From positions 4,130,001 to 4,194,000 of the forward strand of contig NZ_CP133160.1 of NCBI RefSeq assembly GCF_030913365.1: DNA of 64,000 bases, in the 5' to 3' direction. The notes below the pieces were generated by a model. The model searched no databases and was not told where the DNA came from. It saw only the letters and a list, made by a program, of their open reading frames with translations. This document shows positions 1 to 7,671 of the stretch, in pieces. Within the stretch, counting starts at the first letter, position 1, and the number at the start of each line of letters is the position of its first letter. Both the position numbers and the translations under genes were made by a program. The DNA is from Stenotrophomonas sp. 24(2023) (GTDB taxonomy: Bacteria > Pseudomonadota > Gammaproteobacteria > Xanthomonadales > Xanthomonadaceae).

Positions 1-70
1 GCTGGCCTGGATGCTGCTGGCGCTCGGGCTGGTGTTCACTTCGGCACGGCACCTTGGGAGTGCCCCATGA
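1..70 (+). CDS. ABC-2 type permease, C-terminal end only (partial)
   Basis: The frame running from base 2 to the TGA at 68-70 encodes a short hydrophobic tail (LAWMLLALGLVFTSARHLG) typical of the last membrane helix of an integral membrane protein. Its stop codon overlaps the start of the next gene in an ATGA arrangement, which indicates translational coupling. Because the next two genes are an ABC-2 permease and an ATPase, this is most likely the partner permease of the same transporter. Only about 22 codons are visible, so the family assignment is inferred from context. Confidence 0.6.
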   Translation, partial: LAWMLLALGLVFTSARHLGSAP

Positions 71-1425
71 GCAGCCTGTCGATTGCAGGGCATGAAATCC
101 GTCGCCTGCTGCGTGACCGCGCGTTGCCGGTGCTGCTTGGCCTGCTGCTGGTGCTGGCGGCCTACGCTGCATGGAATGGCAGCGCCTGGGTCGGGCAGCG
201 CGAGGCAGCCATCGCCCTGATCAAGGTGGAAGAACAGGACGCCAGGGACCGCAGCCGGGGGTTCGTTGGCAAGGCGCCGTCGGTACTGCCCCGCGTCCAG
301 CCGGTGCTCCCTCCCGGCCCGATGGCGGCAGTGTCGATTGGACAGGCGGAAGCCTACCCCTACACCGCCGACGTGGTTGCGCTGGGTGACCGTACCCAGC
401 TGCTCAGGCATGTGTGGTCCGACATCGGCAATCCCGCAGCGCAGGCCGCCGGCCGATTTGACCTGGCGTTCGTCATCGTATTCCTGCTGCCATTGGTCAT
501 CCTGGCAGCCACCTTCGATCTCTGGTCACGCGAACGCGAGCGCGGCATCACAGCGCTGGTGTTGTCACAGCCCATCGCGGCGGGGCGGCTGATCGCGGTG
601 AAGGCATCGGCCCGCGGCGCCATCGTGCTGCTGCCTGCCCTGGCCATCATCATCGCCGTTGCCGCCGGCTCGGGAGCAACACGCCCTGCCAGCCTGGCGG
701 TGCTTGCCTTGGTCGTGCTCGCCTACGGCAGTTTCTGGCTGATGCTGGCGGTGCTTATCGGCTGCTTCGCCCGGCGCACCACCGAGGCCGCCATCGCCGC
801 CGGCGCATTGTGGCTGCTGATCGTGGTCATGGCCCCGTCGCTGGTCCTGGCAGCGGTGAACCTGATGGTTCCACCGCCCTCACAGATGCAGCTGGCGACC
901 GAGCTGAAGGCGCAGCTGGCCGACACTGCCCGACAGCAGCAGCGGCGCCACGCGGCAGAGCCACCCGCCATGCGCTCACCACCGCCACGCATTGCTGATG
1001 CCGTACGCGTGGCCTATGCCGATCTGGTCCGGGCCGATCGAGCGATCGCACCCTTGATCGACGCGCATGCAGAGGCCGGGAATGCGCGGCGCCGGGTACT
1101 CGACCGGGCCCGCCTGCTGCTGCCGTCGGTGGCGGTGCAGGATGCATTGGACCGCCTCGCCGGATCGGATGCTGACCGGGCACTGGCGTTCCAGCAGCAG
1201 GTCCTGGCGTACTGGCAGGCGCGCCGGCAGCTGCATAAGGACTATCTTGACCGTGACGTGCCACAGACGCTGGCCGAGTACGACGCCCTGACCGGTTTCC
1301 AGTTCCAGGAAACGGCCGGCGTCCTGCAGCGCGGCGTACTGGTCGACCTGGCCGTGTTGGCTGTCGCTACCCTCCTCCTGCTGATCGCGGCCTGGTCGAT
1401 GCGGCGTCGGCTGGCCATCCCCTGA
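67..1425 (+). CDS. ABC-2 transporter permease, DUF3526 family
   Basis: This 452-residue membrane protein has one N-terminal helix (about residues 20-37), a cluster of hydrophobic segments at about 133-265, a long polar extracytoplasmic-type stretch at about 275-425, and a final helix near the C-terminus. That layout matches DUF3526 ABC-2 permeases, which pair with a second permease and a separate ATPase. The start overlaps the previous stop by four bases, and the ATPase gene follows after 12 bases, so the three form an operon. The operon converges on the lasso peptide genes, so export of or immunity to the peptide is a plausible role. No sequence feature proves this, and no McjD-type exporter is present in the window. 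Confidence 0.8.
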   Translation: MSSLSIAGHEIRRLLRDRALPVLLGLLLVLAAYAAWNGSAWVGQREAAIALIKVEEQDARDRSRGFVGKAPSVLPRVQPVLPPGPMAAVSIGQAEAYPYTADVVALGDRTQLLRHVWSDIGNPAAQAAGRFDLAFVIVFLLPLVILAATFDLWSRERERGITALVLSQPIAAGRLIAVKASARGAIVLLPALAIIIAVAAGSGATRPASLAVLALVVLAYGSFWLMLAVLIGCFARRTTEAAIAAGALWLLIVVMAPSLVLAAVNLMVPPPSQMQLATELKAQLADTARQQQRRHAAEPPAMRSPPPRIADAVRVAYADLVRADRAIAPLIDAHAEAGNARRRVLDRARLLLPSVAVQDALDRLAGSDADRALAFQQQVLAYWQARRQLHKDYLDRDVPQTLAEYDALTGFQFQETAGVLQRGVLVDLAVLAVATLLLLIAAWSMRRRLAIP

Positions 1426-1437
1426 GGCACATCACAC

Positions 1438-2148
1438 ATGCTGACTGCAACGCATCTGGTCAAGGAACACGGCACGCATCGGGCGCTCGATGATGTGAGC
1501 TTTACGGTGCGCCCTGGCGAGATCTTCTGCCTGCTGGGTGCCAACGGGGCTGGCAAGTCGACCACGATCAAGCTGTTCCTGGGCTTCCTCGAACCCACAT
1601 CCGGGTCCGCCGAGGTTGACGGGCTCAGTGCCTGCCAGCGGCCACAGGAGGTGCGCAGGCGCCTGTTGTACATCCCGGAAAATGTGGCGCTTCATGACGA
1701 ACTGACCGGCTATGAAAACCTGGATTACTTCGCGCGCCTGGCTGCTGTAGCGCAGCGTTCGCCCGCGCGACTGAAAGAAGCGCTCAGGTCCGCCGGGTTG
1801 GCACCCGAGGCATTCGGGCGGCGCGTGGGTCTCTACTCCAAGGGCATGCGCCAGAAGGTGGGTATTGCGCTGGCCATCATCAAGGACGCCAAGGCGTTGC
1901 TCCTTGATGAGCCTACGTCCGGCCTGGACCCCGCCGCATCGGCCGAGTTCCACGAACTGATCGTGCGCCAACGCGACCGCGGCACGGCGGTCCTGATGGC
2001 TACCCATGATCTGTTCCGCGCCCGCGAAGTGGCGACGACCATCGGGCTGATGCAGGCCGGCAGATTGCGCAGAACACTGGATGCCAGCACGATCACCGCG
2101 AATGATCTTGAGAGCCTCTACCTTGAGGAAATGAGCCGGGGTACCTAG
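1438..2148 (+). CDS. ABC transporter ATP-binding protein
   Basis: This is a 236-residue cytoplasmic ATPase that would energise the two permeases encoded just upstream. Visible motifs are Walker A GANGAGKST (residues 34-42), a C-loop region YSKGMRQKV (133-141), Walker B with catalytic Glu in LLLDE (154-158), a D-loop SGLD, and the switch His190. The C-loop reads SKGM rather than the canonical SGGQ, as in many ABC-2 export ATPases. Its stop codon shares the palindrome CTAG with the stop of the convergent lasso cyclase gene, so the two genes overlap tail to tail by three bases. The substrate is unknown; the lasso peptide is a candidate from context only. Confidence 0.9.
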   Translation: MLTATHLVKEHGTHRALDDVSFTVRPGEIFCLLGANGAGKSTTIKLFLGFLEPTSGSAEVDGLSACQRPQEVRRRLLYIPENVALHDELTGYENLDYFARLAAVAQRSPARLKEALRSAGLAPEAFGRRVGLYSKGMRQKVGIALAIIKDAKALLLDEPTSGLDPAASAEFHELIVRQRDRGTAVLMATHDLFRAREVATTIGLMQAGRLRRTLDASTITANDLESLYLEEMSRGT

Positions 2149-3986
2149 GCCACCCCGGCCGCAGGCACGCCGGGGGGACCCATCCAGCGCCTGAGCCAGG
2201 CTTCGATGTTGACCTGCGGGCCGAAGATGCCCAACACCTGGGATGAGTGATCCGGGCTGACCCTGCGGATGCCTGCATCGGCCGATGCGCTGTCGATGTA
2301 GCCCCGCTGCGCCAGCAGGCCATCCACCAGCAGGCTCCTGATGAAGGGCTGATGCTGCTGGGTGACGGCAACCGAGTGATCGTCCAGGTAGGACTTCACT
2401 TTGCGTGACAGCAGCGCCTGCGGGAGCAGACCCTGCAGTGCACGACGTGCGATCGTCCGGTCTTCCGCACCGGCCATCAGCACATGCAGGGGCAGACGGG
2501 CGAACAGTTCGACCACAGGCTGTGCGCTGATCGGTGATACGCCATGCCAGCGTCCGGCGCCCTCGAAGGGATCGAGCACGCTGGTCGGGAAGATCATCCG
2601 GCCGATATGCGCCAGCTTGTGTGGAGAGAGCCTGTGCCCCTGTGTGCGTGCATGCCGCAGCCAGGCGGGCGGCATGCCGTCCTGTTCGGAAGCATCCACC
2701 TTCACCCATTCGCACGGGTTGCCCCAGCGGCCGTTGATGCGGCCAGGCTTTTTGAGCACGCCCTGGAGAAAGGCATCCTTGAATACCCCGTACAGCGAAT
2801 CGCCCGACTGTGCGGTTTCGAACGCGACACGGAAAAAGTCGCGGTCGATCCCGCGCCGCCACGCATAGTCGATGGCAGCGGCATTGCCCTTGAAGCGCAG
2901 GAAGACCGCATCGCCGCCGACACCGGTGAACTGCACCGTGTCTGCGTCGAAATCCACGTCGCGCCGATGCAGCAGGTAGCCCGAGCAGTGCGCAGGACGG
3001 GCGGTTCGCGGGAAATCCATGATCTCTTCCAGCGAGCAGTGCGGCTGCCGCTGGTACTCGACGAACGCGCAGTTTCTTCCGGAGGATTCACGGGCGCCGG
3101 CAACCGCCATGCGTGCGAACATGCGCTCGTCGGCACCAATGCCGGCATCATAGTGGTGGACGCATGTCACCTCCGGTGCGGAGGGCGCATGCAGCAGGCC
3201 GGCGAGGACAATGGAGGAGTCCAGCCCGCCGGACAGTTGAAGCTGGATGCGACGATGCTGGCTGGCCAGCGCACCAATACAGCCCAGCAGCGTTGCACGT
3301 GCCAGCTGTACGGCTTCCTCGAGATCGTCGATGGGTGCTTCGCTTGCCTGCCGCACGACATCCCACTGATAGTGTCGGCCGACCGGCTGGCCATTGCGGA
3401 TCGTCACCGCCTCGCCCGCCTCGATCGCAGTGACCTCCTCGAAGCCTGTTTGCAGGCCGTCCCGGAACGGGAACAGCAGCGAATAGGAAAGGAACGACCA
3501 GTCGACGCTGAAATCACCCAACCCCAGCAGAAGGCAGTCTTCCATGTTTGAAAAGACCACCGTCAGCTGGTCTACCGTGGTCATGTAACACGGTATTTCC
3601 GCAGTCGGGTCGCGCAGTACGAACCAGCTGGAGGTGTCCGGCTGGTAGCCCAAGGCAACGTAGCGCCCCCAGTAATGCTCCACGAGGTTCACGCCCTGCG
3701 TGCGGCAGGCGGCCTCTGCCGAGGCAGCATCGGGGCGCGCCTGCGCAGGAACGGTGTCGGCACCGAAGACCTTGTGGAACAGCTTGCCCAGAACCACCAG
3801 CGAGCCGGATCGGCTGTATTCGAAGTAACCGGGGTTGTCACTCTGGGCATAGATGGCGGCCCCGTTGCCCTTCATCACGCAGGCGATGCCGGGGCGGCCC
3901 TCTTCGATCCGTTCCATGGCCTGCTGGGCCTGCGCATGGGCGGACTCGGAATGATCGTTCCAGAAAACAGCGATATATCGGTACAT
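2145..3986 (-). CDS. Lasso peptide cyclase, asparagine synthetase-like (McjC type)
   Basis: This 613-residue protein resembles asparagine synthetase B. The N-terminal half has the glutaminase-like fold region but starts MYRY, so it lacks the catalytic Cys at position 2. The C-terminal half carries the ATP-pyrophosphatase loop SGGLDSS at residues 252-258. Lasso cyclases of the McjC family use this domain to adenylate an Asp or Glu side chain and join it to the N-terminus of the core peptide. It begins 12 bases after the stop of the leader peptidase gene, in one operon with the precursor. A genuine asparagine synthetase is unlikely given the missing glutaminase Cys and the neighbours. Confidence 0.9.
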   Translation of the reverse strand: MYRYIAVFWNDHSESAHAQAQQAMERIEEGRPGIACVMKGNGAAIYAQSDNPGYFEYSRSGSLVVLGKLFHKVFGADTVPAQARPDAASAEAACRTQGVNLVEHYWGRYVALGYQPDTSSWFVLRDPTAEIPCYMTTVDQLTVVFSNMEDCLLLGLGDFSVDWSFLSYSLLFPFRDGLQTGFEEVTAIEAGEAVTIRNGQPVGRHYQWDVVRQASEAPIDDLEEAVQLARATLLGCIGALASQHRRIQLQLSGGLDSSIVLAGLLHAPSAPEVTCVHHYDAGIGADERMFARMAVAGARESSGRNCAFVEYQRQPHCSLEEIMDFPRTARPAHCSGYLLHRRDVDFDADTVQFTGVGGDAVFLRFKGNAAAIDYAWRRGIDRDFFRVAFETAQSGDSLYGVFKDAFLQGVLKKPGRINGRWGNPCEWVKVDASEQDGMPPAWLRHARTQGHRLSPHKLAHIGRMIFPTSVLDPFEGAGRWHGVSPISAQPVVELFARLPLHVLMAGAEDRTIARRALQGLLPQALLSRKVKSYLDDHSVAVTQQHQPFIRSLLVDGLLAQRGYIDSASADAGIRRVSPDHSSQVLGIFGPQVNIEAWLRRWMGPPGVPAAGVA

Positions 3987-3998
3987 GGATCAGGCCGC

Positions 3999-4700
3999 CT
4001 ACAGCACCAGGATGGGCGTCATCCGGCGCAGGTTGAAGGGGATGTCGGTCAGGACCTGGTCGCCGTGCTGCAACCAGCAATGCGCCGCGAATGGCTGGGT
4101 CCGCACCGCGAAGACCCACGCCGGAACGATGCCGTACCGCGACAGGAACTCGCGCATGGCCAGGCAGTAGAGGAAGCACTCATCGGTCTTCCTGAAGGCG
4201 ATTGGCCGCAACCAATCGAACACCCGGACCAGCAGGGCCAACTGCTGCAGATTCACCTCACCTGCCGCAGATGCCTGACCGCGCCTGCGCGCTGCCGACA
4301 CCGTGTAGCTGAAAGGCAGAAGCGTCCTGCTGCACGCTGCGCGCGTGACCGAGGCCAGGAAACGGCGCACATCGCGGGCCGTGATCGGCGGGCATCCCCG
4401 GGGTTCGCCCTCGCGCACCCAGTACCGTGGCAACGCGATCCTGGCGCTCGCTGCGGATTTGCCACGCAGCCGGTCCTGCGTGATCAGGCGCCGATCAAGC
4501 AGCGTCTGAAGCATTCTGGGCCTTGGCATTCCATTGGAGGCCAAGGGCCAGTCCAGCACCAGCCCGCCCAGCCCTGCCGCCCCGCGCCGGTCGATGGAAA
4601 GATAGCTGCCGGTTGCCTGGTCCAGGATGACCATCGCGTCGCCGGTCACACAGACATGTGCGTGTTTCGAAAGGAAATAGCGGGCCTCAGGCTGGTCCAT
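3999..4700 (-). CDS. Lasso peptide leader-binding and leader peptidase fusion (McjB type)
   Basis: This 233-residue protein combines two parts. Residues 1-80 look like a PqqD-type RiPP recognition element (SYLSIDRRGAAGL... RRLIT), which would bind the precursor leader. Residues about 110-233 form a transglutaminase-like cysteine peptidase, with the probable triad Cys175 (in DECFLYCL), His207 (AAHCW) and Asp219 (VLTD). Such proteins cleave the leader before ring closure. Fusion of both parts in one chain is the usual proteobacterial form. It lies between the precursor and cyclase genes on the same strand. The ATG at 4700 has only a weak ribosome binding site. Confidence 0.9.
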   Translation of the reverse strand: MDQPEARYFLSKHAHVCVTGDAMVILDQATGSYLSIDRRGAAGLGGLVLDWPLASNGMPRPRMLQTLLDRRLITQDRLRGKSAASARIALPRYWVREGEPRGCPPITARDVRRFLASVTRAACSRTLLPFSYTVSAARRRGQASAAGEVNLQQLALLVRVFDWLRPIAFRKTDECFLYCLAMREFLSRYGIVPAWVFAVRTQPFAAHCWLQHGDQVLTDIPFNLRRMTPILVL

Positions 4701-4735
4701 CGCGAGGGTAATCTCATGCTGCTGTAGGCATCAGA

Positions 4736-4761
4736 GCGGTGCATGCCGGAGCATGCACCGC
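4736..4761 (-). terminator. Stem-loop between lasso precursor and peptidase genes (attenuator or processing site)
   Basis: GCGGTGCATG at 4736-4745 pairs perfectly with CATGCACCGC at 4752-4761 around the six-base loop CCGGAG. It sits 22 bases after the precursor stop codon and before the peptidase start. There is no U-tract, so it is better read as an RNA-stabilising or attenuating hairpin that keeps precursor mRNA in excess over enzyme mRNA than as a full terminator. Confidence 0.65.
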
Positions 4762-4783
4762 AGGTCATGCATGGCGCGATGGA

Positions 4784-4936
4784 TCAGGGCGAGGTGGTCG
4801 GGAAAACGCCATCCCACAACGTGCCGTGGTTGTGCGCCTTCGTTTCGGAAACCACCGAGCCCAGCTCGATCAGTTCACCCTGGTCTTCGTGATTCTGCTC
4901 TCCAGCCACTACGCCCAGCTCAATCAGTTCGTTCAT
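4784..4936 (-). CDS. Lasso peptide precursor (McjA type)
   Basis: This 50-codon gene starts at the ATG at 4936, with GAGGAG six bases upstream; a second in-frame ATG at 4942 is too close to that ribosome binding site. The leader (about 33 residues) ends in SETK, giving the conserved Thr at the penultimate leader position. The predicted core is AHNHGTLWDGVFPTTSP: Ala1 would form an isopeptide with Asp9, making a nine-residue ring and an eight-residue tail. The leader contains the hexapeptide ELIELG twice (starting at residues 3 and 21). It is the first gene of the operon with the peptidase and cyclase. Ala rather than Gly at position 1 is less common among lasso peptides. The cleavage site is inferred. 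Confidence 0.85.
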   Translation of the reverse strand: MNELIELGVVAGEQNHEDQGELIELGSVVSETKAHNHGTLWDGVFPTTSP

Positions 4937-5032
4937 GAACATCTCCTCTAGTCAGTGGATGCACCTACGCGATGCAGTGGCCAAGCCAGCGTCGCCCGCG
5001 TGTGGCAGGGCGATTGCCGCCAAGGCACACAA

Positions 5033-5049
5033 ATGTTACGATATAACAT
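5033..5049. promoter_or_regulatory. AT-rich inverted repeat in the divergent lasso promoter region
   Basis: ATGTTA and TAACAT form perfect six-base arms around CGATA, inside an AT-rich island (about 5031-5058) that stands out from its GC-rich surroundings. It lies between the lasso precursor and the divergent gene starting at 5117. A regulator binding site or the core of a divergent promoter is likely; the binding protein is not identified. Confidence 0.5.
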
Positions 5050-5116
5050 ATTATTTTGGCGTGACGGCCGTCCATGATCGGACGTCGCTGCAGCGACTCT
5101 CCAGGGAGCAAAATGG

Positions 5117-6043
5117 ATGCCCACCGGAATCAATGACGATGGCCTTGACCCCACCCTGCTGCTGAGGGGCCTGTTTCCGCTGCCGAAGTTCATCCGATTC
5201 GTCAGGGAACGTTGCCCGCCAGGAAGCTTTGATGAGGCGATGCTGGTTGAGCAGTGGCGGAACGCTCGCGCCCTGGTGCGTCGTCTTCATGAGGACGCCG
5301 CGGACGCCGCCGATGCAATCGATGTCCTCCCCCTGCCGGAAGAGATGCTGCCGCTGGCCGAGCAGGCCCTGCGCCAGCCCTCGATGCACCGCTTGACGAG
5401 TGCAGTACCCCGCCGCTGGCAGATGGTGGAGATTGACCGCCTGGTGGTCTTCCAGGAATGCATCAACCTGCGCCACATCGATCAGCTTGCGGCGGCTACG
5501 GCTGCATCACCCGATGCGCGCGAGATCATGGAACTGGTGGCGCGAAGTGGACGCCACGCACATCCGGATGTGCGCTTTACCCAGTCTGATGGCAGCTACA
5601 CTTTTGCGTCTGCGTCCAACGACCTGCGGTTCCTGGACGTGGCGACGATCGACCCCCGCACCATCGCCGACTACGAACCGTTCGGCGCGGCCAGCCACGC
5701 CCTTGTCATCTATCTCGGTTTCAGCGACAACCTGATCAGTGCCACACGTATTGGCCACCGGATCATCCTGACCAACGGCTCGCACAGGCTGTACCTGCTG
5801 CGCAGGCTGGGCTTCCGCCATGCGCCCTGCCTTGTGACCGATGCGTCCGACAGCGATCTGTCCGATGTGTTGTTGCCAGCGGCGGTCAAGCAGGATCGGC
5901 AGTTCTATCTGAGCGCTTCGCGCCCGCCGCTGTTCAAGGACTACATGGACCCACGCCTGACCTGCACCGTACCGGTCACCCGCAAGCACTATGCGCTCAG
6001 GGCCAAGCTTGATCTGCAGAGGATGACGATACCCTCTGTCTAG
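5117..6043 (+). CDS. Uncharacterised protein with ParB/sulfiredoxin-like motif, lasso-locus neighbour
   Basis: I do not recognise this 308-residue soluble protein as a named family. No signal peptide or membrane segment is visible. Residues 218-232 read LTNGSHRLYLLRRLG, which resembles the nucleotide-binding motif (D/N)G-x-HR-x-x-A-x-x-x-LG of the ParB/sulfiredoxin fold. The N-terminal 150 residues are helical and charged. The start is supported by AGGGAG eight bases upstream. It is transcribed divergently from the lasso precursor across the AT-rich inverted repeat, so it could be a tailoring or regulatory protein of that locus. The motif match is short, and unrelated function remains possible. 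Confidence 0.55.
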   Translation: MPTGINDDGLDPTLLLRGLFPLPKFIRFVRERCPPGSFDEAMLVEQWRNARALVRRLHEDAADAADAIDVLPLPEEMLPLAEQALRQPSMHRLTSAVPRRWQMVEIDRLVVFQECINLRHIDQLAAATAASPDAREIMELVARSGRHAHPDVRFTQSDGSYTFASASNDLRFLDVATIDPRTIADYEPFGAASHALVIYLGFSDNLISATRIGHRIILTNGSHRLYLLRRLGFRHAPCLVTDASDSDLSDVLLPAAVKQDRQFYLSASRPPLFKDYMDPRLTCTVPVTRKHYALRAKLDLQRMTIPSV

Positions 6044-6057
6044 CGGGGGATGCCAGC

Positions 6058-6474
6058 CTACGGTACAACCACCGTAAGCGTCATCTGCACAGGCACGCCC
6101 AGCTGCCCCAGTGCGCAGGCCGTCTCCGCCGCCATTGAAAGCTCGCAGGTTCCTCCCCCTGTTTCGTCGGCCGTGGCGATCACAAGTATGTCGAGGAACG
6201 CCTCGTCCACGCCCGGAAGCTCGGTCACTGGAATGCCTGCGCGTCCTACAAGGCATCCGATGGTCGAGATCATGCGAGGAATGTCGGCTTGCTCACCTTG
6301 CAGGGACAGGGACCACAGCCCTATCCGCTCTACAACGTCACTGCCTGCAGACGTCACCCAACGCGTTCCCTTTTCGTGCGCGCGCGTCGGCTTCGCGCCC
6401 AGGATCGCGGACAGGGTATCGGGCCGCAGTTCCGCGCCCCTCAGGTAGAGCGTCATTTCGAATAAAGAATGCAT
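6058..6474 (-). CDS. DUF4279 domain-containing protein
   Basis: This 138-residue protein opens with LYLRGAELRPDTLSAILGAKPTRA followed by KGTRW, the pattern I associate with DUF4279 proteins, small cytoplasmic proteins of unknown function. No signal peptide is visible. It is convergent with the gene ending at 6043, with 14 bases between the stops, and stands alone. Function cannot be assigned. Confidence 0.7.
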   Translation of the reverse strand: MHSLFEMTLYLRGAELRPDTLSAILGAKPTRAHEKGTRWVTSAGSDVVERIGLWSLSLQGEQADIPRMISTIGCLVGRAGIPVTELPGVDEAFLDILVIATADETGGGTCELSMAAETACALGQLGVPVQMTLTVVVP

Positions 6475-6528
6475 TCACTGGCCTCAACACATGCATATCT
6501 GGCGGCCGACAAACGGCAACGCGCCACC

Positions 6529-6957
6529 TTACCGCTCGCGGCAGCGCAGCCACCCCCCGGATGGCGAGGACACCTGTTCCCAGCCATTGGCCAGGCGCCG
6601 CATGGCCTGGCCACCAACACAAGCCACGCCTTTCTGTTTGGCTTCCGCAGACCCCAGGGGCGGCAAGGTTGCCACCTCCGTGGATGGCCCCGGGCGCCCT
6701 GCCCTCTGGGCTTCGCCCTGCAGCGCATTGGCCTCCATGCCATCACAGAAGGATTTGAAGCCCGGATGCGGGTGATTGGGCCAGCGGTACTGCGCGCAAT
6801 TGAACGGCGTTGTGGATCTGGCCATCGAATTGTGCGCCGGCTTCGGCGGCGCCGGTAGCGGACGGGCCGCCGGCCCGGTCGCGGAATGAATCTGCTGCGC
6901 CCCCGCCGTCATGGCGAACACCAGCAACAGCCCGGCAACCCCTGTTTGCAGTTTCAT
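6529..6957 (-). CDS. Secreted hypothetical protein
   Basis: The protein starts MKLQTGVAGLLLVFAMTAGAQQ, a typical Sec signal peptide with cleavage after AGA. The mature part is about 120 residues, rich in Pro and Ala, with three Cys that could form a disulfide in the periplasm. A GTG four codons earlier (6969) is an alternative start, but the signal peptide fits the ATG at 6957 better. I recognise no family. It is divergent from the NTF2-like gene at 7137. Confidence 0.6.
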   Translation of the reverse strand: MKLQTGVAGLLLVFAMTAGAQQIHSATGPAARPLPAPPKPAHNSMARSTTPFNCAQYRWPNHPHPGFKSFCDGMEANALQGEAQRAGRPGPSTEVATLPPLGSAEAKQKGVACVGGQAMRRLANGWEQVSSPSGGWLRCRER

Positions 6958-7036
6958 CCCCTGCCCCACCTCCTGTTGGGTCGGGTGATTGTAGGGCTTT
7001 CCGGGTACTCCCTTTTAAATAACGCGTTACGTATAG

Positions 7037-7046
7037 CCCCCCCCCC
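7037..7046. repeat. Poly-C tract (10 C)
   Basis: Ten consecutive C bases lie in the 179-base divergent region between the genes at 6957 (minus) and 7137 (plus), just after TAACGCGTTA, a perfect ten-base palindrome at 7020-7029. Homopolymers of this length are prone to slippage; here a change would alter promoter spacing rather than a reading frame. Confidence 0.7.
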
Positions 7047-7136
7047 TCCATCACCACCCCGGCCCGCTTAAGATGCCCTTCAATCCTGCCCGCGCATGCC
7101 AACTGGCAGGGCCATCACCAACGCAGGAGCAGACGC

Positions 7137-7643
7137 ATGAAGCTTGGCATCGCAGGCCTGATCGGCCTGGCAGCACTCGCCGCGTGTAACGCATCCTTCG
7201 CGCAGCCGCAGCCGCAGCGCCCCGAGGCCACCGCCACCGCCCAAGGCATGGAAAGCATCGAACTGCCTGCCGCGCTGGACCAGGTGCTGCGGGATTATGA
7301 GCGGGCATGGCGCGCAGATGATGCCGATGCACTGGCCTTGCTGTTTACCGAGGACGGGTTCGTGCTGCAGAGCGGGCAGCCGCCGGTTCGCGGGCGCGAG
7401 GCCATCCGCAACGCCTACCGTGGCCAGGGCGGAAGCCCGTTGCGGTTGCGTGCACTGGCGTACGACACCGGCGGCAACAGCGGCGCGATCATAGGCACCT
7501 ACGGCTTCGGCCAGAACGTGACGGAAACCGGAAAGTTCACGCTCACGTTGCGCCGTTCCGCCCAGGGAAAGTGGCTGATCCGTTCGGATATGGAAAACAT
7601 GAATCGCCCGCCGCAGGGCGGCCCGCCTGCCGGCACGCCATAG
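7137..7643 (+). CDS. Exported NTF2-like (SnoaL/DUF4440) protein
   Basis: This 168-residue protein has an N-terminal signal (MKLGIAGLIGLAALAACNASFA). It contains a possible lipobox LAAC and, alternatively, a signal peptidase I site after SFA. The body carries the SnoaL/DUF4440 pattern: a long helix with YERAWRADDADALALLFTEDG and a later RSDMENMN strand. Such domains bind small molecules or serve as steroid-isomerase-like enzymes, and many have no known activity. The start has GGAG nearby (CAGGAGCAGACGC). It stands alone, with a GNAT gene converging on it. Confidence 0.75.
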   Translation: MKLGIAGLIGLAALAACNASFAQPQPQRPEATATAQGMESIELPAALDQVLRDYERAWRADDADALALLFTEDGFVLQSGQPPVRGREAIRNAYRGQGGSPLRLRALAYDTGGNSGAIIGTYGFGQNVTETGKFTLTLRRSAQGKWLIRSDMENMNRPPQGGPPAGTP

Positions 7644-7671
7644 GCCGGCAGTGAGGGAGCGTTTGACCCGT

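Noticed and set aside
2145..3986. Calling the cyclase a housekeeping asparagine synthetase
   Set aside because: There is no Cys at position 2 for glutaminase activity, and it is in an operon with a lasso precursor and leader peptidase.
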